A DNA stretch of 14,097 nt. It comes from Poronia punctata. Lineage: Eukaryota; Ascomycota; Sordariomycetes; Xylariales; Xylariaceae. The notes below the pieces were generated by a model. That model did no database searches. It saw nothing but the letters and a program-made list of their open reading frames with translations, and had not been told where the DNA came from. The translations under genes were made by a program, and so were the position numbers. This document shows positions 1 through 7,277 of this stretch, in pieces (position 1 is the first letter of the stretch; every line of letters begins with the position of its first letter). The DNA is taken from positions 1 to 14,097 of the forward strand of contig MU401496.1 in the NCBI GenBank assembly GCA_022579005.1. Direction: 5' to 3'.

Positions 1-41
1 CCATCACATTTTTTTGGGCGGGGCCCCCCCCCCAAACCCCT

Positions 42-75
<34 letters not shown>

Positions 76-95
76 CCCGGGTTTTCTTTCGGTTT

Positions 96-140
<45 letters not shown>
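1..140. repeat. Homopolymer-rich left end
   Basis: This end holds a short G/C run, 29 consecutive T (44-72) and 40 consecutive A (101-140) within 140 bases. Nothing coding or RNA-like is visible, and there is no TTAGGG-type telomere repeat. Such a patchwork of homopolymers at the very edge is typical of a scaffold end where assembly failed, so the exact run lengths are unreliable. A short TAGA tetranucleotide tract follows at about 166-182, and sequence up to the tRNA gene is A/T-rich and otherwise featureless. Confidence 0.8.
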
Positions 141-142
<2 letters not shown>

Positions 143-350
143 TGCGCAAGTGATGTTTTTCTATCGGTAGATAGATAGATAGGTATAAGCAGAGATTTTG
201 CTAACCTTACTACCTTTTTTTTCGGGGCGCTTCTAAATACTACCGTCTTTTTTTAATTTAAAGCACATCTATCCAGTTTTTAGAGAGCAGGATATAAGAT
301 TTTAAAAGAAAAAGGACAGAAACGGAATACTAGATAGGAAAAGAAATCAT

Positions 351-360
351 AAAAAAAAAA
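351..360 (-). terminator. Probable RNA polymerase III terminator of the tRNA gene
   Basis: Ten consecutive A on the plus strand are ten T in the direction of tRNA transcription, starting 33 nt beyond the tRNA 3' end. A run of five or more T is the standard eukaryotic Pol III stop signal. No earlier T run of four or more lies between the tRNA end and this tract, and none long enough lies inside the insert, so a transcript could run through the interrupted gene and stop here. Confidence 0.65.
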
Positions 361-403
361 GTAGTTGCATCTGTAGACGACATCAGGAATTGAGCCCAAT
401 GCG

Positions 404-414
404 GGGGTCGAACC
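404..414 (-). promoter_or_regulatory. Pol III B box, overlapping the intron 3' splice site
   Basis: GGTTCGACCCC matches the B-box consensus GGTTCGANNCC. Its first G is the last base of the intron (414) and the rest is exon 2. The insert therefore leaves a complete B box in the DNA and only lengthens the distance to the A box, to roughly 125 bp. TFIIIC is known to tolerate long A-B spacing. Confidence 0.65.
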
Positions 415-504
415 TATAAGGACTTTTGTGTTAGCAAATCTCTTCCCCCTTTATCTGGCTATACCTATAGGGCGGTTAGAATAAATATTAATTACCTAAC
501 TTAC
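414..504 (-). other. Spliceosomal-type intron inside the tRNA T stem
   Basis: The insert begins GTAAGT (504-499), the best fungal donor. It carries GCTAACA with branch motif CTAAC at 434-430, and ends TATAG at 414, about 17 nt after the branch adenosine. Length (91 nt) and layout match the introns in the protein genes of this window. Excision between tRNA positions 52 and 53 joins GCGG to GTTCGACC and rebuilds the T stem exactly. Known eukaryotic nuclear tRNA introns lie next to the anticodon and are cut by tRNA endonuclease, so this position and these borders are not of that class. At 91 nt it is far too short for a group I or II intron. Splicing by the spliceosome is inferred, not shown. 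Confidence 0.72.
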
Positions 505-538
505 CCGCAACCTTGAGATTAAGAGTCTCACGGCTCTA

Positions 539-550
539 CCGATTGAGCTA
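539..550 (-). promoter_or_regulatory. Pol III A box of the tRNA gene
   Basis: TAGCTCAATCGG matches the internal A-box form TRGYNNANNNGG in the D arm. It is intact, which supports this being or recently having been a transcribed tRNA gene. Confidence 0.7.
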
Positions 551-557
551 ACCGGGC

Positions 558-1325
558 GCTTTTTTTTGATTTGTTTTCGTCACGATCCATCTTAGTTGAT
601 TATGTGGGACTGGGACTGGGACTGGGACTTAGACTTGGGTCTACTCGTAGGTGTGGGATTTTGGTAGTACGGGGTTTTTTGTTGTTGATCTCTACGGAAG
701 TACATACATATGTAACTAGGTACGGAAGTATAGAGTAAGTATGTAAGTAAAATTTCTTGTCTTGTCTAGGTAGCTAAGAGGATGACAAAGATAAATACCC
801 TGTTTATGTTGATATTTTATAGATAAAGAAAAGAAGAAGAAAAGTTTTCCTGCTGGTCTCGAGTCAACACGAATTTTTTGACCTGCGTAATACGATTGAA
901 CAGTCAGTTTCTTCGAGGGCCATGTAATATGCGCTTAGACCCCAAAAGTCCCCATCTATCATAACATCACATCACATCACATCACATCACAGTGACGTGT
1001 CCATGATGTCTGTTCTGTCCTATTCGATTAAAGGTTAGGTATTGGTTGGGGAACTTGCAAAACTCTCCGCTGACTTGTTATTTTCCCCCCGTAAAGGCCC
1101 AGCAAAAGAAAAGGGGCCAAAACTCTATCGGATGGACCATTATCTGGAGCTGATGATGGACAACTGAGGTAAACAGGTGACATAAGCAAAGGGTTGGGTT
1201 CGATAACGATAGGAACCACATAACTTAGTGCCGGGCTGTATGTAAATAATGCCTTCAACTCGAGAATTGAACAAGTAGGTTATCGAAGTTCAGAAACACA
1301 ATTGCCCTTGACAGTATACGACAAG
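558..1325. other. Intergenic region between tRNA-Lys and the GNAT gene
   Basis: I see no gene here. It holds a run of eight T directly next to the tRNA 5' end (560-567), four tandem copies of GGGACT (606-629), TACATA/GTAAGTA-like short repeats around 700-750, and five tandem copies of CATCA (965-989). The right half must contain the promoter and leader of the acetyltransferase gene, but no TATA box stands out. Reading frames on the minus strand here lack an ATG and resemble no protein. Confidence 0.6.
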
Positions 1326-2633
1326 ATGGAGCAAGACGAAGTAAAATCACCGCAGCAGCCTGCTGTGACCGACGACAACCGAGGAGACGAGGTTGAGAAG
1401 CCGGTAGAAGATAATCAAGGTGCCGGTGGTGATGTCGAGATTCCAGCCGAGGAGAATCAGCAGGGTGATGATGTCGAGATGCCAACCGAGGAGAATCAGC
1501 AGGGTGGTGATGTCGAGATGCCAACCGAGGAGAATCAGCAGGGTGGTGATGTCGAGATGCCAACCGAGGAGAATCAAGGAGACGAAGCCGAGAAAGTAGC
1601 AGAGGAAGAGCCGGGAGGCGGAGACCAGATCGCAGCGGAAGAGGATAAAGTGGACGAGACTGAGAATGCACCAGAAGAGGATAAAGGAGGAGAAGCCGAG
1701 ATACCGACAGAAGAGAATCAACAAGACGGCGAGCCAGCGGAAGAGAACCAAGAAGGTGACATGCCATCGGAAGAGCAACCCGGCACGAATACCCAAGCCA
1801 CCAAACCCAGTACGGGAACAGGAGGAGGCGCAGGAGGAGGTGGAGGAGGCAGAGTCAGCCTAGCAACAGAAGACGACATCCCGGACCTAATCCCCATCTT
1901 CCTAGACTCCTTCAGCGGAGCAGCCAAGAAGAAGACCTTTCCCGAGACGGAGAGTGGTCGCAAATGGCTAGAGCGCAGCTTTGCCAACTTCCTCGGCTCC
2001 AAGTCGCAATATCATCCCGAGGGAAAGGTGCCCGTCGTGCGGAACGCAAACGGTACGTATCTGTAGCGACGGGAAGGATCTTTTTGCGGAGAGGGGCACG
2101 ACTAAAACTATTCTTGATGCGCAGGAAAACCGGTGGCCTTTGCCATCAGCCACGTCGTCCAGGCCGGTCAAAACGTCGTGGGCAACTCGTGGAAGCAGCG
2201 GTGGGGTGATGCCAATGGTTTACCGGACGTCAGCGAGGAGCAGTTGGCCAAGTTCTTCGAGCCGTTTGCCAAGGTGCATCATTTGGCTGTAGGGCCTCAA
2301 GCCCACGTGTGTGCGTAAATCTTCGACTTTCCCCCCAGATTCCTATCACTGGCTTTGGTGAGATATCTGGAAACTGATCGCTCAACTCGTTTGTCTGTAG
2401 TTATCGAATTCCTCATGACCAAGCTGCAATCGCGGAAAAACGGGTATGCATCGGAAATCATGGACTGGGCCACCAAACTAGCAGATGACCTTAACTGCGC
2501 TTGTTATCTCGACGGCGGCGGTCGTGGCATGGGAATCTGTGAACGGGCTGGCTTCGAAGCACAGGATGTCGAGGACAGGTACGGCGATATTCCACCATCA
2601 GTACCAATGTTGAGGGCAAGGGCAACAGCGTGA
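1326..2633 (+). CDS. GNAT-family N-acetyltransferase with acidic repeat N-terminus
   Basis: It is predicted to move an acetyl group from acetyl-CoA to an unknown amine. Exons are 1326-2052, 2125-2310 and 2401-2633 (381 aa). Introns are GTACGT...GCAG and GTGCGT...GTAG. The start ATG has good context (AAGATGG); the frame stays open upstream only to a TTG. Residues 1-175 are Glu/Asp/Gln-rich and likely disordered, with a 13-residue repeat at 36-85 and a Gly run at about 164-175. The GNAT domain covers about 176-370. The spliced junction gives FIEFLMT, followed by the acetyl-CoA loop R316-K-N-G319-Y-A321 (family form R/Q-x-x-G-x-G/A). Later CYLD and GICERAGF fit strand 5 and the closing helix. 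Fungi carry many such stand-alone GNATs, often in accessory regions; the substrate cannot be read from sequence. The family is secure, the exon borders nearly so. Confidence 0.92.
1431..1580 (+). repeat. 39-bp coding minisatellite, four copies
   Basis: Copies start at 1431, 1470, 1509 and 1548 and encode DVE(I/M)P(A/T)EENQQG(G/D). Copies 2 and 3 are identical over the full unit, copy 1 differs at a few bases, and copy 4 is cut short and diverges after AATCA. Weaker PTEENQQ- and PAEENQ-like relatives continue to about residue 150, which suggests older rounds of duplication. The unit is a multiple of three, so copy-number change keeps the frame. Confidence 0.92.
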
Positions 2634-3191
2634 GAAAAGACATCCGGGATGGAAGGTGAAAGATGTGAGAACAACATGTTGTTGAATTGTTTTGTTGGGT
2701 TGTATTGAGGGCTATTCTGAATAAAACACTAGTAGTGAAAAGTGAATATCTCCAGCAATCAAATATCAGTAAAACAGTCTGAGCCTCCCAAACTATTTGT
2801 TGTAGTTTACACCCTCCGAGGGTCTTTAGTTTGCCCTTGCAATATCCGTGAGAATATTGTACCCTGCCACGATCCGCTGAATATGAGGTCGTGACTGAGA
2901 TGGGGGACGGCATATCTGACTACTAAAGGTCTGCAATGTACAAATCGGCCTTTGTCAAATGGTGGTGAGCGTAGCTCTGAAATATAAACAGTCAACGCTT
3001 CTGCCACCCAAAGTGCGTATGGTTGAAAGACAAAATGGTGTTGTACAACAACGCAGCAAGTTCGCCGCTTAACGCCGACCTTTTTGATATCCCGTGTCCA
3101 ATATTTTCTTGTTTTTTTTTCATGTTGCCGAAAATGACCGATCCTCCGTAAGTGTTGTCGACAAAGGAGAAGGAGTTTTGATAGGAAAAAG
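2634..3191. other. Intergenic region between convergent genes
   Basis: This is shared 3' flank: the acetyltransferase ends on the left and the small minus-strand gene ends on the right. AATAAA at 2720-2725 is a probable polyadenylation signal 87 nt after the acetyltransferase stop. A T run at 3112-3120 is the only other notable tract. Frames here on either strand show no recognisable protein. Confidence 0.6.
2720..2725 (+). terminator. Probable polyadenylation signal of the GNAT gene
   Basis: AATAAA lies 87 nt downstream of the stop codon, at a usual distance for a fungal 3' UTR. Fungal genes often use weaker variants, so an exact match here is helpful but not proof. Confidence 0.45.
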
Positions 3192-3539
3192 TCATGGTTC
3201 AACTTTCACCTCGAGTCGTCGAACGACATCATCGTACATGCCGTCGATCTTGGCGAGTAGTAGGGCCCGGCCGGCTTCTTGGCGATACTCTTTGTGGAAG
3301 GCACGGTATTCGGACGAGTGGATCGGTGTATGTGGGACCTCGGCGCCGGTCACGATATCTCGGGCGACATCATCAAATGCCGCACTCTTTTTGGACGTCG
3401 TGGATAAGCTACGAGACCGTGTCTGGAGATCGAAGCCGCTGGGCCTCTTGAGGATGCTCTTGGGCCGGCATGGGGGAGAGCTGGATAGTGCATGCATGGT
3501 CAATGCTGCGTCCCGCGCGTTTGGTTGACTGAAAAACAT
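3192..3539 (-). CDS. Small conserved-looking protein of unknown function with a SILK motif
   Basis: Single-exon reading gives 115 aa from the first ATG (3539). A second in-frame ATG at 3497 has better context (ACCATG) and would give 101 aa. I do not recognise a named family. The protein has a basic, Ser-rich first half holding PKSILKRP at about residues 26-33. The second half, about 75-115, looks helical, rich in Glu/Lys/Arg/Tyr, and ends in charged residues. SILK is a known docking motif of protein phosphatase 1 partners; no clear RVxF partner motif is visible, so a PP1 link is only a guess. Codon use looks coding, and the opposite and neighbouring frames look like shadows. It converges on the acetyltransferase gene. 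An upstream exon cannot be excluded. Confidence 0.6.
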   Translation of the reverse strand: MFFSQPNARDAALTMHALSSSPPCRPKSILKRPSGFDLQTRSRSLSTTSKKSAAFDDVARDIVTGAEVPHTPIHSSEYRAFHKEYRQEAGRALLLAKIDGMYDDVVRRLEVKVEP

Positions 3540-4100
3540 TGAATGTTTTCGGAAGAAGATGGAGATGGTATAGATTGATTGAACCGGGCTTTGACGATAC
3601 CACGGTTTGTGTTGTGTGATGTTTCGTATTCGTGTTGCCTTGGTTGATATGGACAAAGAGGCTGAAGGTTTGGTGTGTCAGTTGGAACTTGGAAATCACT
3701 AGGTTAGGAAACGAGCGAGTCTCTATTAAAAAGGCTGCGGTGATTCTGAGCTGTGAGTAATTTCGTATATGATCAACAAGGCAGACTTGTCTCAGAAAGT
3801 TATCATCTGACGACGAGGGCAAAGAGAGTGTGGGCGGATTGTCGTTCCTTCTGGGGATATGATCCGCTATATCCTACAGTGATGCCGCTGGACTTTATGT
3901 TATCGTGGGGTGTTGATGGGGGGTCGTACAGATCGGGAAGTATAACAACGATGCAAAGAGCAGCGTGGTAGCGATTGAAACGTACAGCAGAAGTAGCGAG
4001 GGGGAGAAGGTCCAATTGGAACTGGACGACATGCCTTGGGGGTTTTGCTGGGAGGGACATGTGTTGGCACCCCTGTCTGACGTGGCCGTATTTGGACGTG

Positions 4101-4149
4101 CTGGAGGTGCTGGAGGTGCTGGAGGTGCTGGAGGTGCTGGAGGTGCTGG
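4101..4149 (+). repeat. CTGGAGGTG tandem repeat
   Basis: Five perfect 9-bp units run from 4101 to 4145, with the start of a sixth diverged unit after them. Because the unit is a multiple of three, all frames through it remain open (LEV, GAG or, on the minus strand, TSS repeats). None of these frames has a convincing ATG or flanking domain, so I treat it as noncoding. Confidence 0.85.
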
Positions 4150-4698
4150 GCGTGTTGGCCTTGCTGTTGGTTGTAGATGACACTGTCGAATCAGGCCGGG
4201 TCAGGCCGGGAACCCATGCGGCAGGGCTTTGTCCTAGACAACGAATGGTTCCAGATCCCCCTTGTCTCAGGCCACTATGGCATTAATTGTCCTGCAGCTC
4301 AGCGGACACTACCACACGTGGCTGGGTAAGAACCATTCGAAAGCCGGCATCGGTGCTGACCGGGTCTCCTGTAGCCATTCGACGGCGAGGACAAACGCGA
4401 CGTCTGTCTACGGACCCATAATCGCTCAAATCAGCGACATGCGAATGGCGGTCGGTTTGGCTCCTGCATATATCCCGAGCCGTCAGGGCCCGATCAAACC
4501 GAATAGGCTCCAACCCCGGCGCAAATCACGTTCCCCGCAGTCATCATCTGGTCTTCCCATTACTCAAGTACGAAAGGATTATCGAATTATATAAAAAAGA
4601 AGACCCTCGATGCCTTCCTTCCCAACCATTACTGGCAGTCGTCTATGGATTTACTCAATCATTCGTGTGTGAGAGGGTGCCCCTTCTTGGCCAAGCAA

Positions 4699-4723
4699 GT
4701 AAGGTATGTACTTCGTACCTTAC
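4699..4723. repeat. 8-bp inverted repeat GTAAGGTA / TACCTTAC
   Basis: GTAAGGTA at 4699-4706 is mirrored by its exact reverse complement TACCTTAC at 4716-4723 around a 9-nt loop. It could form a hairpin or be a two-fold binding site. Related GTAGGTAC-like words recur in the region, so it may be only part of a common intergenic word family. Confidence 0.6.
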
Positions 4724-7075
4724 CCACTTAAGCTCAGACCCTTTGGAGTCTTCCGTCGCGACTGCAGGCCAAGAATTTCCAAGCATCGCTTGATAAGGTA
4801 CCACCATTCATATAACAAGCACCTACCATCGGGCGGTAGGTACATCGGAGACATTGCACCTCCGCTGGTCAAAACACAAGACAGGTGTAAAGGCTTCAAT
4901 GACAGCAGCTGTGATCGGTTGGTCAGCGTAGGGAAGGACCTAAAGTTACCTCAGATGATAGCTTCACCAGATTTTTGCGATGCACACGATCAGTCCCCCG
5001 GTGCGATCGGGCTACCATGATCGCGTGTTCCTATGCACCCCCCACAAATGATCGGCGACACTTGTTGGACCCTGAACGAGGGCCTGGGGGACCGGGACAC
5101 GGGGAAAAAGAGAAGGCGGGGAGGTGAGATGGAGGTCCTCGTGACCTGATTGCACATTCAAAGTTGCGCTGACTGAATATTGGAATCACTTGATACGTGC
5201 TCTCTATTTCTAGCTCACGGTTTCCTTCTTACAAATCACAACTAGCCTGGCCTAGATTAACTGGGTCTGTACAAACCTCTACAGAGACCTACACGTAAGT
5301 TTACGGTGGTAGGCAGCACAAGAGGGGTATCACTCCGCAGCGAGATGCTATTTTTCAGACCCCAAATACCTTGCTCATGGAAGGAATGAAAACAGCGAAA
5401 GAGGACAAGAGAAATTGGGTTGTTACCTTAGTGGGTTGCCATTACCTACCTCTACAAGTACGAGTACAGAGGACACGTCGTCTTTTGGGTACAGCATCTA
5501 CGGCTATAATATGGATAGCTGGATTCGGTAAGTAGTGCTTTACGTAAAGAGCGGGTTGGTAACTCCGTAACACTGCCTGCCATTGCTGTGCATATACTCG
5601 TAGCTGAGAATACACCGTATAATATTCAACGCCATATCAGGCATAAATGCCTCCTTTTTACCTGCCTGTCTTACCTACCCCGTCAGCCCCAGTGAAATAT
5701 ATATACATGAAACTTGAACATGTTCTAGGTCCCCCAGGCTTTATTTACTCATGTACGATGTTTGCGCGCCACTTTGACTGTTGGGCCAATCCATCTAAGT
5801 GTCAAAATCAGGCTGGCTAACGATTAGAACTAACAAACAACCCAGTTCCTAGTCTAAATGGGTTGAGGAGAATGTGATATAAAGTAGACTGATATTGTTT
5901 CTTGTTGTCTGGGTGAGTCGGGAATGGAAGAATTGGATGTTTGTACTCCAACACGTTTACGTTATGGAGTAGGTAGTCGTACGCACGTAACACAAATGAG
6001 AAGGTCCGAGGGATAAAATACTTTGAGTCTTTGACGATCCAGAGGGGTTCTTCTTACAGGCCTTGAAAAGGCACATCTCCATCTATACACACTGTGGGTA
6101 TAAACTGTGCACCTGTAACCGACCCAACCCCGCCTCGAGGAAACCAGCATCTTGCTCTCTGCGCAGCACGTATCTGCCCTACGAGTATAGCACACCGTGA
6201 TAATCAGCCACAACTTGCCTTTGATGGCTTCGGCATTCTGCATTGTTTCTATATGTCTTGCATCGGGTTATGTGGTACGGATTACGGCACTAGGTATTAC
6301 TTCTATGCACGCTTCATGAATCATCAGAGTCCTTAAAACCTACCCCATACTGCTAGTCCTCCATCTTTAAAATAGCCTGCCAAGGCAGTTTGCGGTCTTT
6401 CGAGGCGAGAGCTTCTCTTTTGGGACACTAGTAGTCAGCTAAAACTCTACTCGTAGTAATGCATCCAATTTATGCAATTTACCATGTACACATCCAGGTT
6501 AGATAGTAGCCGAAAGCCGAGAACATGGCCAATTTTCCACATCCGCCTATACAGCACGTATTTCAGCAAGCATGAGATCAAGCATTCAGCGAACAGAATC
6601 TGATGCCAAGAGCCTAGTAGAGCCAATAGCCAAGCACGGACCCAAAGGAAGGGGGCGGCAGAATGGTTCAACGAACTCTGACCATGGGTGTCGGTAGAGC
6701 TGTCGCCGCGTCGCATTCCGTCGCAATCCATTTGACAGTTTGTCGTTTCCTTGCACCTTCCCTGTAACACCCTTTCGCTTGGAAAACGACAGGCACCTTT
6801 CGGCTCCCAGAAGCTTCACTTGGACCAACCAACTTTTCTGGTCGCTCTTTTCATTTTTTTTTGGGTCCCTTATTGCCCTGGTCTTGATATACTATAGACT
6901 CTAGATGGTCTAGATCAGTCGATTGCAGACTGTTGTGCCGATCTTCCTCAGGGTCTCCCATCTGATCGACAAATCTCAAATCCGTTCGTTAAATCATCCA
7001 ACTCGAATTGCCATTGCCAGTCCGCATCGTCGAATTTTCAGCAGCAGACCCCAATCATTTGACACAACATTGACT

Positions 7076-7111
7076 ATGGTTCCAAGGACATCGTGGCAGG
7101 CGAGAAGATGA
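7076..7111 (+). other. Possible upstream ORF in the mannosidase leader
   Basis: An ATG followed by ten codons and TGA lies 166 nt before the mannosidase start. If the mRNA leader reaches this far, it would be an 11-residue uORF (MVPRTSWQARR). The transcription start is unknown and the leader may itself be spliced, so this is weakly supported. Confidence 0.25.
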
Positions 7112-7277
7112 TACAGTTGGCTCGTTGCTGACTATACTATCTGTTCGGCTAGCCAGCTGTGCTATAGCGTCCTGTCGGACCACAACGCCAGAGACCATCA
7201 TCCTATCCTACTGAGCACCTGGCACGGGCTGACTTGCTCCGATTGATACGATATTTTGACTCTTCTGCTTTGCACCC

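Larger units (their letters stand above)
393..557 (-). tRNA. tRNA-Lys (CUU) interrupted by a 91-nt insert in the T stem
   Basis: It reads lysine codon AAG in cytosolic translation. Exon 1 is 557-505 and exon 2 is 413-393. The acceptor stem pairs GCCCGGT with ATTGGGC, seven pairs including two G-T wobbles. The D arm is GCTC/GAGC with loop AATCGGTA. The anticodon stem is TGAGA/TCTCA around loop CTCTTAA, giving anticodon CTT. The variable loop is AGGTT. The T arm is whole only after bases 504-414 are removed: GCGGG, loop TTCGACC, CCCGC. Oddities: two bases (CG) instead of one join the D and anticodon stems, and the discriminator base reads T. There is no intron at the usual position after the anticodon. 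The tRNA identity is clear from the cloverleaf. Whether the gene is active or a pseudogene is open, but the precise restoration of the T arm favours a spliced, working gene. Confidence 0.82.
3540..7277. other. 3.7-kb stretch with no supportable gene
   Basis: Frames here are short, usually start at GTG or TTG rather than ATG, and encode nothing I recognise on either strand. I searched by eye for tRNA B boxes and for 5S rRNA and U6-like sequence and found none. It holds a 9-bp tandem repeat (4101-4149), a direct repeat TCAGGCCGGG twice at 4191-4210, a hairpin (4699-4723), and scattered CTACC/GTAGG tracts. The last few hundred bases, with pyrimidine-rich DNA near 6840-6880, must include the mannosidase promoter and leader. 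A long noncoding RNA, a rapidly evolving gene with small exons, or relics of a decayed gene are all possible. Confidence 0.5.

Noticed and set aside
393..557. Reading the tRNA insert as a group I/II intron or as a normal anticodon-loop tRNA intron
   Set aside because: At 91 nt it is too short for a self-splicing intron, and it lies in the T stem, not after position 37. The GTAAGT, CTAAC and TAG signals point to the spliceosomal type.
1255..1767. A 170-codon minus-strand frame opposite the acetyltransferase N-terminus
   Set aside because: It is open only because the 39-bp repeat is a multiple of three. It encodes Leu/His/Arg repeats without a domain, and the plus strand has a real gene with introns.
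3803..4286. Low-complexity frames over the CTGGAGGTG repeat (Leu-Glu-Val, Gly-Ala-Gly or Thr-Ser-Ser) as a gene
   Set aside because: The frames lack a credible ATG, are opened by the repeat itself, and their flanks resemble no protein or splice-linked exon.
4706..5020. A 104-codon plus-strand frame starting with ATG
   Set aside because: Its composition looks random, it has no recognisable motif, no adjoining exon was found, and it overlaps the hairpin region. A chance ORF is more likely, though RNA data could change this.
6447..6828. Overlapping minus-strand frames of 80-107 codons upstream of the mannosidase
   Set aside because: The longer one begins at GTG rather than ATG, neither has a domain, and they probably lie in the mannosidase promoter.
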